From: Amoebophrya sp. A120
Lineage: Eukaryota; Sar; Dinophyceae; Syndiniales; Amoebophryaceae
Assembly: GCA_905178155.1 (NCBI GenBank)
Contig: CAJINV010000002.1
Coordinates: 8,265,224-8,329,223 of the forward strand
Direction: 5' to 3'
DNA: 64,000 nucleotides
Shown here: piece after piece, positions 32,906 to 42,613 of the stretch
Position numbering within the stretch: position 1 is the stretch's first letter
Layout: every line of letters begins with the position of its first letter
Made by a program: the position numbers and the translations under genes
The notes under the pieces: model-generated
Database searches by the model: none
What the model was told of the DNA's origin: nothing
Seen by the model: the letters and a program-made list of their open reading frames with translations, nothing else

Positions 32906-33496
32906 ATGCCTATGCCGCCAGCGCCAGCAGCCTCCCTCGTGGAGAACGCTGAAGGCAGACACTGTGACTCAGTATCGGCCCCCTCGGGCGGGGACGCAGC
33001 GGCGAAGATAAATACCAGCACAGCTGCTACCCAGGCCGGTGAAGTAGCACTCGAAGATGAAGAGGCTGTCGGTGAATCTCAATCTTCTGAAATAAAGGCG
33101 AAACGACCTCGTCCAACCTCAAGAGACGAGGAGAACAAGGATGATGAAGCGGGAACATCAATGGACCTGACCAAGGACAAAATTTTCATTCCATTGGAAT
33201 TTGGATGGGACCAGAACGACTCGCACGTCAAAATTTATGTTGATTTCAAGGCGGTTAGAAGGGACCACGACAATCCAGCAGCCGCGCCACTGCAGATACG
33301 TTTCCACTGTCCCGACGAGTGGACCGCGATCCTGACCGTGAGCGACCGATTTGCGTGTAAAATTCCGAATTTGTGTCATCGCATCGACACTAGCGAGTCG
33401 TATATGAAGGAGAAGAAACCGGTGCTGGACAAGGGGGTGGTGCTGTATCTGAGAAAAAAGTTACCCAAAACAAAAAAGATTGTGCTTAGTGGATGA
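32906..33496 (+). CDS. CS-domain protein, 196 residues
   Basis: A small, intron-free protein. Residues 1-90 are acidic and disordered, with a KRPRP basic spot. Residues about 92-194 form a CS-like domain: IPLEFGWDQNDSHVKIYVDF, then PLQIRFHCPDEWTAILTVSD, FACKIPNLCHRIDTSESYMK and GVVLYLRKKLPKTKKIVLSG. The W-Q-D--VKIY opening and the Y/L-LRK near the end are typical of CS domains in p23, NudC and SGT1-type Hsp90 partners. It is the second CS-like protein in 6 kb, and STI1/HOP lies in the same row; joint action with Hsp90 is an inference, since neighbours in such rows are not necessarily functionally linked. Confidence 0.65.
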   Translation: MPMPPAPAASLVENAEGRHCDSVSAPSGGDAAAKINTSTAATQAGEVALEDEEAVGESQSSEIKAKRPRPTSRDEENKDDEAGTSMDLTKDKIFIPLEFGWDQNDSHVKIYVDFKAVRRDHDNPAAAPLQIRFHCPDEWTAILTVSDRFACKIPNLCHRIDTSESYMKEKKPVLDKGVVLYLRKKLPKTKKIVLSG

Positions 33497-34996
33497 TCTC
33501 AATCTGTAGTACGTTGCAGAACATAGATTAGAAGACGACAATCAATTTGCACATCTGGCATGCCATGCGACTTCTAGTACTAGTTCCTCACATTATGCCA
33601 CTGTTTGACGCTACTTACACAGGGACGCCCTTCCCTTAGAGTCTCAACATGGCAGTTTTCTTTTTTCGGGTAAGTCCAGGCCGTCCCGCACGGGTGCACG
33701 CCCGGTGCGTGTACTTAAATACGTAGAAAAAGATTGTCATGCGGTCAGTCCAAGACCAAGAGAAAAAGGAAGGAGGAACAGGAGAGGAATTCCAGTAGCA
33801 CAGTTTTTTTCTTGGACAAAAGGAGTTCAAAAACCACTGGTTTAATTTGCAACAGAAGCGGGGATGACGAAGAACAGCGCAGCATTTCTACGACCGGAGA
33901 AAGCTGCTCTTCTGCCAGCAAAAGGAACGAATAAATCTATTGTGTACAACTAGATGATCGCACATTTGCAACATATTAAGCGATTTTTTGAAGATCGCAG
34001 ACGAGTTTGTCAAAGCCCTAGCAAGGAAAATATACGTGAACAGCAAAATAAAAGAAAGAGAAACCGAAGCGTCGCAGAGTCGATAATCCTACTACGATGT
34101 CGGCACTTATGCCTGGATACTGAGGATATTGTCGTTGTGTTCGAAGACATTAGCTGCGTCTCAGTCTTTGTATAAATAGGAACCTGGGTGACAGCTAGTG
34201 GACAACAAGGAAGTGGATCGGTTTTTATTCATCTCCACCCCAAGAAAGGCTGAAAACTCTCGAAGTGATCATGTGCCACATAGTCGCTGTCGGTTCAAAC
34301 GATTCGGCCGTGTATGCACAACGAGCAAAGAACGCGCGGTAGCGGTTCTGGTATTTGATGGTGGTATTGCAGTAGAAGCTCGAAACTTTGTGTCGTTCGG
34401 AAATCGGTCATTTTCCAAAATGATAAATTATTTCTCTCCACATTTTTTTGAATTTTTTCGTGACGATTCCTCGAGTCGTGCCCTTCCTACCACCTAGTCT
34501 AGTCACTGTCGACATCGTCGTTATAATCCGAAGAGCCATGGTACCATCGTTTCTATTGGCATTGACCACAGGCAAGTAGTTGCTCAATTTGCAACGCCTT
34601 TCCCTTACGTTCTTTATCTCCCATTCATGAACTAGTTTCACTCCCCCCCAGCTATTTTTAGCCCACTGGTGATTGTTTTTTTACAAAAGGGATAAGCTAG
34701 CAAATTGCCAATTTTGTGTAACCAAATTCGTAGATGCTGAGCCTCCTTTAACACTTTCAAGTATAGTAGTCAGTACTTCTAAGCTGCCAACCCTTTTTGC
34801 GTTATACACTTTTTTTTTTTGATCATACCCACTGACGAGCACAGGCAGCGCGAATCAGGGTATAACTTTAATTTGTCCACGAATCGAAGAGAATCCAAAA
34901 TAAGTTTTCGTTTTGAATATAATTTGTTTATTTTTTGCCCCGCCATGATTTCCCGGCGTCGGCAATAGAAGTACCATCTTATCAGCTCCCGGAAGG
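33497..34996. other. Intergenic stretch
   Basis: About 1.5 kb of AT-rich DNA. Small plus frames (33734-33934, 33954-34175, 34198-34497) have no motifs. T-rich runs (34801-34821) lie before the next gene. Confidence 0.4.
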
Positions 34997-36273
34997 ATGT
35001 TCTCTCACCTCGATAACTTGGCGGGGCACGTGGACCTGCAGAAGCTACAGCTGGGGTTCGCGGAAGTGCTCAAGGTCACGCTGGGTTCGCTACTCATTAC
35101 CATTGTCCTGGAGCTGCTCAGCTACCGAACGGTGCGGAAGGTGCCGAAAGATCTGTACAAGACCGCGGTCTTGTATAATGTCATCAACGTCCTCTTTCTG
35201 GCTCCACTCTCCTTCCTCTATGTCATGTACAACATGGTCATGGTTAACTACGAGTGCAACTTCAGCTCCAGCACAGGCGGTGGTCGTAGCCCCATCTTGG
35301 ACAACGTATTCTCCTTGAACGCTGATGATTTCGCAGCTGCCAAGAATTTCTGGCTGGACATGTCGGTGTCCTACTGCAAAAACAGCGGCACGGTGTACTC
35401 CGTGACGCGCAATATCGTCGGCATTCTGGTGATCCAGGCCTTCGGCTACTACACGGCACACCGATTGATGCATACGCGGCGGCTGTACTGGATGCACAGT
35501 TTCCACCACAAGTTCCACAACGACGTGGTGCCAATGGCGGCGAATGCGGTCAGCCCTGCGGAGTACCTGTTCGCCTACTTGCTTCCGATCCTGGTCGGCA
35601 CAGTCGTAGTCAACCCGGCGCCGGTGGAGCTCCTCACCGCGGGTTGGATGATCTCGCTCACGAACTTGTTGATTCATTTCCCACTGCTAGAGTCCTTCTC
35701 CGAGGCCTACTTCCCAGAAATTTTCGTCTCCGCCTTCAAGCACGGCGAGCATCACCGGAAGGTCTCCGTGAATTTCGCGGCGCCAATTTTCGATGTGGAC
35801 TGGTTTTTGTACGATTTACTAAAACTGCCGATCTTTCCCGACAAAAAGCGCCAGTACTACTTGGAGCTAGCGACGTATGCGGAGGAAAAAGGCGTTTCAC
35901 AGATTTCCAGCACAATGATCTCGTGTTGCAGTACATTCAGCACAGTAGAAATGAAGCTCTGGTGCCATTCGGGAAAGACTCAGGAGGCTAGTAGTCGATG
36001 TGCATGTAGTTTTTATCCCTTGACCGTGCGTTTTCCGCATTGCAGATTTCTCTTGTCGTGCATATCAAATTTGTGACTGTGATGCTTAACAAAGCGGTGT
36101 GCAAAAGTGTGCACGTAAAAACTGTGACACTTTTTTCCTACGATACGGCTGCAGCAAAACGCAAGAAGACGGAGGCAGACGGAGAAGATACGAGAACTTT
36201 TGAACCTCCTCCGATTGGAGACGGTTCCGCTGCCGTTTCGCAGTCCACGAATATTACTTCACCGGTAGAGTGA
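34997..36273 (+). CDS. Fatty acid hydroxylase / sterol desaturase family membrane enzyme
   Basis: Members are ER di-iron enzymes (sterol C-4 methyl oxidase, C-5 desaturase, sphingolipid hydroxylase) acting on lipid substrates. The histidine clusters are all present: HRLMH (residue about 155), HSFHHKFH (about 168) and HGEHHRK (about 250). They are set among helices such as SLLITIVLELLSYRTV, LYNVINVLFLAPLSFLYVMY, ILVIQAFGYYTAHRL and YLFAYLLPILVGTVVV. Exon 1 is 34997-35894 and exon 2 about 36155-36273, giving about 338 residues, normal for the family. The intron junction has a 1-nt ambiguity (TT-AG or GT-CA). The last exon adds a hydrophilic 40-residue tail with AKRKK. I cannot tell which substrate it uses. 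Confidence 0.9.
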
Positions 36274-37222
36274 AGAAGCACGGTGATCGTGACGTTGACT
36301 ATAAGAAATACACCAGTTCCAGCCGGATAAACGGCGCCACGAACACTTTATAGAAAAAGAAGATTTAGTTTTTTTTTCTATTCTTCTCGAATGAAATTTC
36401 AATAATGATGTACTGTCACATGTCGGGGGTTTCACCAACGATGTCACCTTTTGCAGGTGTAACCAAAATTGTGCTGACATCCTCTTTTGATGTTTTGTGA
36501 CCGACTCCTTCAGTATTGAGCTCTAGGAGCAGCTTCTCTACATGGTTGCTGCCACAGGGACAGGGTTTTTACAACTAGATGTACGATCTGGTCGTGCTTG
36601 CTTCCGAGATGCTAGGAACAACCCCGATCTAGTGCCTACCCTCAATATGGTTTTTTCTACAACTCGTAAAGAAAGTAGAACTCCTTCCCCTCGTTAAGAA
36701 TATTGAGGTTAGTAGAATTTTCTCCCACAGAAGATGGGCCTCGATGTTACAATACGAACAAGTAGCTACCTCCGTCTACCTCGACTGCTCATGTGATGCA
36801 GATGTAACATAGCTCGAATGCAGTCACGGCGTTTTTCAGCCTGTTTGAAAAAAATGAAAAAACAACGAACAAAAAATGGCATCAAATGATTTTCAGGATT
36901 TCATTCTTGTTCACACAGTTTCGGTTTGAACTTGAAGCATTTTGAGGCTGAAGTGCTACAAGTACAGCTCGTGTTTATTCTCTTCGCTGTTTCCTTCTCG
37001 GCACATTTGCATTACACAGCTTTGAGTTTTGAATCATCCAACTGACGACCAGCAGATAAAATGTCAGCTATGTTGAAAAAGATGGCTCTCGCATCCAACG
37101 TCTGAAATTGTTGAGGCCGATTGACCACCTCAGATGCCCGGAGAAACCTAGTTCATCCACTATTCCCCGGTGAGGGCGACCATACTTATATTGCAAGCGA
37201 AACTTCTTGTGCAGCAGCTATC
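36274..37222. other. Intergenic stretch
   Basis: About 0.95 kb with no supported gene. The reading frame of the next gene is open from 37121, but the first plausible ATG is 37223. Confidence 0.4.
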
Positions 37223-39994
37223 ATGGGTAGTAGCAGAGGTGCTCTAATTCGACTCTGCTGCTGCAGCGCGAGGCTCTTTGCTCTTGCCTCATGGCCGGCC
37301 GTGGAAGGGCTCCGATTGGGAAAGCTCGGCAGAGCAGCGCCACCGCAAAGCTACCTGCCCAGTCCTCGTTCCACAGCGCCGTCCTCGTCAGCGGACCAGC
37401 GCTCCTCACAATGTTGTTTCATCCCACAAAGCCGATCCCCGTACATGCGTGCGATTCTCGAAAGAGCGAATGGTGCGACGATTCCGGCAAGCTCAACAGA
37501 CGAGGATTTTACAGAAGTTCTTACTGCTGGTGAGCAACAAGCTTGTGCGACGGAACCACACGAAACTTTTCCAGATCTGCAAAATATAATTGACGAGCTG
37601 CAGCAGCAGCACGAGCACCAGCTTCCTGACTGGGGAGCCACTTGGCCCAGAATAGCAGGCGCAAGCGATTCTGCCAGTTCTGCAGCAACGCCTACTGGTG
37701 GTACCGCAGTCGCAGCGGCGGCAGATCGACCTCCTTCCAGTACAGCAGGATCGACTTCCTGCCCTTCGACGTTGTTTCTTGGCCCACAGAATGCAGTGTC
37801 GCTATCGGTTCCGATGTCCCGCAGCTCGACCTCTTCTTCCCCCCGACGAGCTTCCACGCCTCACCCATCGGCCGGCCGAGGCTCGTGCGAAGGTGCAACG
37901 ACCCTCACCACCGGCGTTTGCGCCGGAGCGAGCGCTCCTGGTGTCGTCGCACCGGCAGCTTCTGCGTCTGTAAATAGAACATCGCCTCGCACAACGCTTC
38001 AATCAGCTGCAGCCCGCGTCTTGGCGCAGACTCGGACTGTGAATAACCTCGTTGGTGGCGGGAAAACTACAGGCGCTTCTAGCAGAGGCTACTTCCGCGC
38101 AAAGATGAATAGTGGGGCGTCATCATCTGCTAGCCGTGGTTGTAGTACTTCAGGGACGTCGTCCACGTCGCACATGGACAACATGCAGCAAGTTCGTCCT
38201 CCTCCTCCTCCAGCTCACCAGCAACATCCGGAGCAGTGTTATACCGCGGACCTGCCAGCACCACCCACGAGTCGGGACATCATTAGTGCGGCCAGGTGTC
38301 CTGCCGTGCAATATCATACTCTCGTGCCGCAACCCCCGTCGGCGCGTGGAGGTAGTAGTTCTTTACTGGGCCGACCTCAACATGCAACATCAGCCAACGG
38401 CAACGGCTACGAAGAAGTAGACGGTAGTGCCACTTATCGACACGGTGACGCGCGAGCACCTGGCCTAGGGAGGACACTTCTGGAGGCCGCGAATCCGCAA
38501 GACGGGGGTGAGCATCATGAGGAACGACCGTTTTTTGCGCCACGTCCTGCTCAAATTTCCCCCCTTCATCTTTCTCCCCACCGCCACATTAACCATTCTG
38601 AAGACCAAGAAGGCGGCCGTGGCTCTAGTACAACCATGCCCCTCGTCGTCTCACCAGGAGAAGCACACACCCACGAGGACACCGTCAACGGCGCCACAGT
38701 TTCTGCCACAACCAGCAGCCCGCCTGTCGCCATGCGCATCCCGCGAATTCTGATCCTTACAGAGGACGAGCAACAGGACCCCGCTTCACCTCGAAGCTTT
38801 AGCAGAAGTGCGCGGCAGTGGCCGCGGGCAGGTTACTCGACCGAAATGAATGCAGGTCATCCACCGACGACACATAGTGGTGCAGCAGCATCTTGTTCTT
38901 CTTATGGAGGAGCAGCTTCGTCTGCAGCCAGTAGAGCAGCAGCTGCGGTGGTTCTTGGCGCAGCCTCATCTTCATCAACAGCCACACCTCGTCCTGATGC
39001 TCAAAAAACGAGTCCTGATCCTTTTGAAGCCGTGCCCGCCAGAAGTTCGCAGTCAGTAGCAGTCTCGACCGGTTATACCGACTGCGGCGCCGGCGCCCCG
39101 CACCCGCACGAAGGCCACCGGCAGCGAAGTGGGTCGCTTTTGAGCCCTGGCAGGGTCGTGCCCCCGAAGCACGATGCGCCGCCAGAAGACCTCCAGGGGA
39201 CCGCGAGACTACGGGTAGAAGAAACAGCTCCGTCCCTGCTTCCAGAGGTGGTTGTATTTCCACCGGAGGTGAATGCGTTTTATTCCATCGCGAAGAAACG
39301 CCTGGTGGCACAAGAACAGCTCGAGGCGAAAAGGCAACTTGCTGCTAGCAGGACGGCACGGAATTTAGACGCCGGAGCGAGCAGCGGGGCACCGTCGGCC
39401 GACAATTCGCCACGGTTGCCTGTGCCGGACGCTCCGCGCGGAGTCGCATCCTCGCAGCAGCCTCGGGCGGTACGGTTACACGATAGTAGTACAATTACGA
39501 CCCCAGTCGATGTACAAATACGTGCCCCCGCTATACTACATCGGGACGACGATGCCGAATACGGCAGTGCTGCGATGGCTCTACCGCCCGCGCGTCGAGC
39601 CGCGCGAGACCAGCAGCAGTGTGTCTGGTCATCGCGAGCGCGGGGGCAAGAGGAATCCCTTGAAACTGCTGATGTAAAAATTCGCCACGACGAAAGCATT
39701 TCGATTTCCCACGCAGAACATCAAAAAACTGGGAGTATGGACTGCTTGGCGATAGCGCAAGAAGCAGAGGAGCCCCTGTCCCCTGGTGTCGCCTCGTCCT
39801 TGTCGCCTGCAAGAGTTCGAAGCCCGCCCATTGGCCACTTGGATGCGACCTGGTTGATGACGACGCTGCAAGACGTCGAGAACGGCATCCCCATCGTCCC
39901 CGAGGCCGACATTCTGCGTCAGGCGGAGTCGCAGCTTCTGAACCGACGTAGGCGCCGGACATCGCTGGAGCAAGCTGGTGGGCGACTGTCATGA
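37223..39994 (+). CDS. Large low-complexity hypothetical protein, 923 residues
   Basis: The ATG at 37223 yields MGSSRGALIRLCCCSARLFALASWPAVEG, a cysteine-bearing hydrophobic N-terminus that could be a signal peptide. Most of the protein is disordered, with Ser/Ala/Pro-rich tracts such as SSASRGCSTSGTSSTS and ASSAASRAAAAVV. More ordered patches are PDLQNIIDELQQQHEHQLPD near residue 115, FPPEVNAFYSIAKKRLVAQE near residue 675 and ATWLMTTLQDVENGIPIVPE near the C-terminus. No family is recognised. The length of uninterrupted frame supports a real gene despite the composition. Confidence 0.6.
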   Translation: MGSSRGALIRLCCCSARLFALASWPAVEGLRLGKLGRAAPPQSYLPSPRSTAPSSSADQRSSQCCFIPQSRSPYMRAILERANGATIPASSTDEDFTEVLTAGEQQACATEPHETFPDLQNIIDELQQQHEHQLPDWGATWPRIAGASDSASSAATPTGGTAVAAAADRPPSSTAGSTSCPSTLFLGPQNAVSLSVPMSRSSTSSSPRRASTPHPSAGRGSCEGATTLTTGVCAGASAPGVVAPAASASVNRTSPRTTLQSAAARVLAQTRTVNNLVGGGKTTGASSRGYFRAKMNSGASSSASRGCSTSGTSSTSHMDNMQQVRPPPPPAHQQHPEQCYTADLPAPPTSRDIISAARCPAVQYHTLVPQPPSARGGSSSLLGRPQHATSANGNGYEEVDGSATYRHGDARAPGLGRTLLEAANPQDGGEHHEERPFFAPRPAQISPLHLSPHRHINHSEDQEGGRGSSTTMPLVVSPGEAHTHEDTVNGATVSATTSSPPVAMRIPRILILTEDEQQDPASPRSFSRSARQWPRAGYSTEMNAGHPPTTHSGAAASCSSYGGAASSAASRAAAAVVLGAASSSSTATPRPDAQKTSPDPFEAVPARSSQSVAVSTGYTDCGAGAPHPHEGHRQRSGSLLSPGRVVPPKHDAPPEDLQGTARLRVEETAPSLLPEVVVFPPEVNAFYSIAKKRLVAQEQLEAKRQLAASRTARNLDAGASSGAPSADNSPRLPVPDAPRGVASSQQPRAVRLHDSSTITTPVDVQIRAPAILHRDDDAEYGSAAMALPPARRAARDQQQCVWSSRARGQEESLETADVKIRHDESISISHAEHQKTGSMDCLAIAQEAEEPLSPGVASSLSPARVRSPPIGHLDATWLMTTLQDVENGIPIVPEADILRQAESQLLNRRRRRTSLEQAGGRLS

Positions 39995-40594
39995 GGAAAT
40001 GTATATACTAATCCAATTTCTGCAATTTCTGCTTGATGTTTGTCAGTTTGTGTGATATTGTCGGGTGAAGATCTTTCCCTCGTGGTATTTCGCCTCATGG
40101 GCTCCAGACGCGTTTGCGTTGCAAGAATAGCACTAGCGCATTGTTCAATTAGACTCTCATCCACCTCCATGTCTGATCGTATGAGATTCAGGTTAATGAA
40201 TGAATTACGGAGCTTCTCGTGCTCCATTTTTACGACATATGTTGGGAGAAACAAGAATACAGAAACGGACGAAAAAAATTGCACAAAATTTCTTCATCGG
40301 ATATCACTCTTACAACACTCTGTCGTGCTTTCTTATTTTTTGCCCCGGAATGGGAGGGGTAGCGAAGTGGATCTCTGCAGACACTTTCGCATCTTGTACT
40401 AAAATCGAAGCTGATAGTGAAGACCATGTCGATTGTACTGCTTTCTTCAAGTAGTCTGTGTCGGAAAAATGAGACCCGGCTTGTGCCTGAATGATGTGGT
40501 GTGAGCAATGCAAAGGCCACCAGTTGTGTTGTGGACACATTTTACAGGTCAATATACTTGGTTGTACTACAGGTATCTCAACTGTGCTTGTGGA

Positions 40595-40628
40595 TCTCAA
40601 CGTTGAGACCTCACAGCTCAACGTTGAG
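40595..40628. repeat. Two CTCAACGTTGAG palindromes
   Basis: TCTCAACGTTGAGA occupies 40595-40608 and CTCAACGTTGAG 40617-40628. Each is its own reverse complement. Further CGTTGAG copies follow at 40986-40992, 40999-41005, 41019-41025, 41051-41057 and near 41474, mostly in one orientation. Confidence 0.8.
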
Positions 40629-40654
40629 AAATATATCTCAACGGCCAGCAGTGG

Positions 40655-40703
40655 TTTAGGGTTTCGGGTTTAGGATTTGGGGTTTAGGATTTGGGGTTTA
40701 GGT
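40655..40703 (+). repeat. Interstitial telomere-like heptads (TTTAGGG type)
   Basis: Seven heptamers sit exactly in register: TTTAGGG, TTTCGGG, TTTAGGA, TTTGGGG, TTTAGGA, TTTGGGG and TTTAGGT. TTTAGGG is the telomere unit of plants and of dinoflagellates examined so far. The degeneracy suggests an old interstitial copy. It abuts and overlaps the palindrome by 2 bp. Confidence 0.75.
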
Positions 40704-40763
40704 CGTCGGGCAGGGCAGCCGCCGCCGGCCGGCCGGCCGGCGGCGGCTGCCCTGCCCGACGAC
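40702..40763. repeat. Perfect 62-bp palindrome, GC-rich
   Basis: Two 25-bp arms (left GTCGTCGGGCAGGGCAGCCG..., right its exact reverse complement) enclose a 12-bp self-complementary centre made of GGCC units. No mismatch was found. Symmetry ends at 40701/40764. Confidence 0.95.
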
Positions 40764-41226
40764 TCTCTTGTCGCTCTCCTGTGCTCTTCATTGTTGCCCG
40801 GCCCGTTTTGCGCGCCCCGTAGTTGGCTTGTGTGCATTGTGTCTCACTATGCGCGCAGCCTCTGTGCGTTTTTCTAACTATCTATGAGCCCGCTCGCCGG
40901 CATTCGTGTTGGCGGGACCTCTGAGAGGTTTGTTGCCCGGGCTTGATGCGCACCTTCACGCCACGGAGTTCTTCTGTGCGCAGACCGTTGAGACCAGTCG
41001 TTGAGCTCTTCGCGAATCCGTTGAGGCGTCTCAAAGCGTTGGGGCGCAACCGTTGAGATTCACTCGTTTTTTTTGCCATTTTCCATATGAAGGCCATCCG
41101 GCCGGCCTGTGTTGCCCGCCGTGGTTGAGGACCTCGGCACCTTGGGCGCGTTTTTGTATGTTTCCCTAGCTCGGTCACAGGTTTATCCAAAAGTTGGTCA
41201 TGACCCTTTCCTCTTTTTCGAACTAG

Positions 41227-41280
41227 GATGAGATCGCCCCCATTGATTCACTCTAGGAGATGATCGCCCCCATTGATTCC
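41227..41280 (+). repeat. Tandem pair of a short unit
   Basis: ATCGCCCCCATTGATTC occurs twice about 28 bp apart, each preceded by a GATGA-like word. Two imperfect copies only. Confidence 0.75.
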
Positions 41281-42613
41281 AAGCGACGGATCAGCCCCTG
41301 ACAAATTACCCCAGCGCTCTTCGGAGCCCGGTCCTTCGGGACATATCGGCTACAACGTGGTAGTTGATAGGTGAAATGTCGGGCCCCCACACGGATTCGC
41401 GCTTTTAACATGAGAGACTTCGCAAGATTTCCTTCGTGTTTTAGCATAAGGCCGTGCATAGTATTGAGATTCACTCGTTGAGATTCCTGTATAACAACCA
41501 ATATACTTACATGATCATGTGTGTGAAAGATGATACGTGTTTTATGCAACCTTCAGCGACGAAGAAGACGAAGAGCATTGTTCTGGGTTCGTTCACGCTA
41601 CCAAAAATAACGTCATATAATCCTCGGTTACCATTCGTCGTAACAGCAATTCATAAATCCATTTCCATTTGCACCTTCGGTTGTTAAGTATGTGGTCCAG
41701 GTTTCTTGCAATATTATCGGTGATGCCCATTAATTTACCATGTCTAGACTTGGTTTTTTCGGTTGTTTGCCATTTTGAGAATGCATCGAAAAAGCCTTTG
41801 ACATATATTTTCAAGACGCACTCGGTCGTGTTTGTTATTGTTTCGGGTTTCTTCCGGGAGAAGTAAAAAAGCAAAACATGCTCGAGGTATAATGTGGAGT
41901 GGACTGTTGAGCGCATCCGGGGGGGCAAGCGTTAGTATTTGCTTCGTTCCGAAAATGAAGCCGAAAATCTAATGAAGCACTACTTAGGCGCTCCTAGGGC
42001 TAGGCCTGGGCCTAGCACATTCACTTTGTTGCGATGAACAAGCATTTACGATTTTGATTTTAGACCCTCGGGGACGTAGTCAACGTGGCTGTTGCTACTA
42101 GTACCAGAATCGGTTCCGCATTTTTTTTCAATGGCATCGCATTGATCGGTGCGCCCTTGCGCCAGTATTTTTTATTTTCGATCCAAGATGCGCTTTTTTT
42201 TTGGTAAAGATAAGTGCCGTGCATCTTATGATCCCTTCTCTGATTGCGGTAACTTATTGTGCAAACCACTATCTATCAGCATCAACAAAGCTGTCAAAGA
42301 TCATCCATAGCGCTAGAACTCGTTGCACTACCCTTCCCGTGAATGAAAAGCAAAAGAGTTGTCACACCCCTGTAATTTTTTGTCTTGATCTTTCCCTATT
42401 CTGCATGTAATTTCGCATCTACTATCTATATCACACATTACTTACCCTTATCATGTTCCATTCCTGATGGCCCGCTTCGGTTGAAAGGGTAGTGGTACTA
42501 GACTACGGTAGTCGTGAAGAAAATGAGAGCGCATCAAGAAGTGATGAAAATTCAAATCGAGGTTTTATTGAAACAACTACTTCAAGAACTCTGAGTAGAA
42601 GCATCTTCAAATT

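Larger units (their letters stand above)
39995..42613. other. Longest gene-free stretch, holding telomere-like heptads, a palindrome and short repeats
   Basis: About 2.6 kb without a supported gene; small plus frames such as 40040-40402 show no motif. It holds the heptad array (40655-40703), the 62-bp palindrome (40702-40763), a field of CTCAACG/CGTTGAG words (40580-41490), a tandem pair near 41227-41280 and GC-rich patches between 40700 and 41400. Confidence 0.6.

Noticed and set aside
40030-42600. CRISPR-like or satellite array in the gene-free stretch
   Set aside because: The repeated words are short and irregularly spaced and no regular repeat-spacer pattern exists; the genome is eukaryotic.
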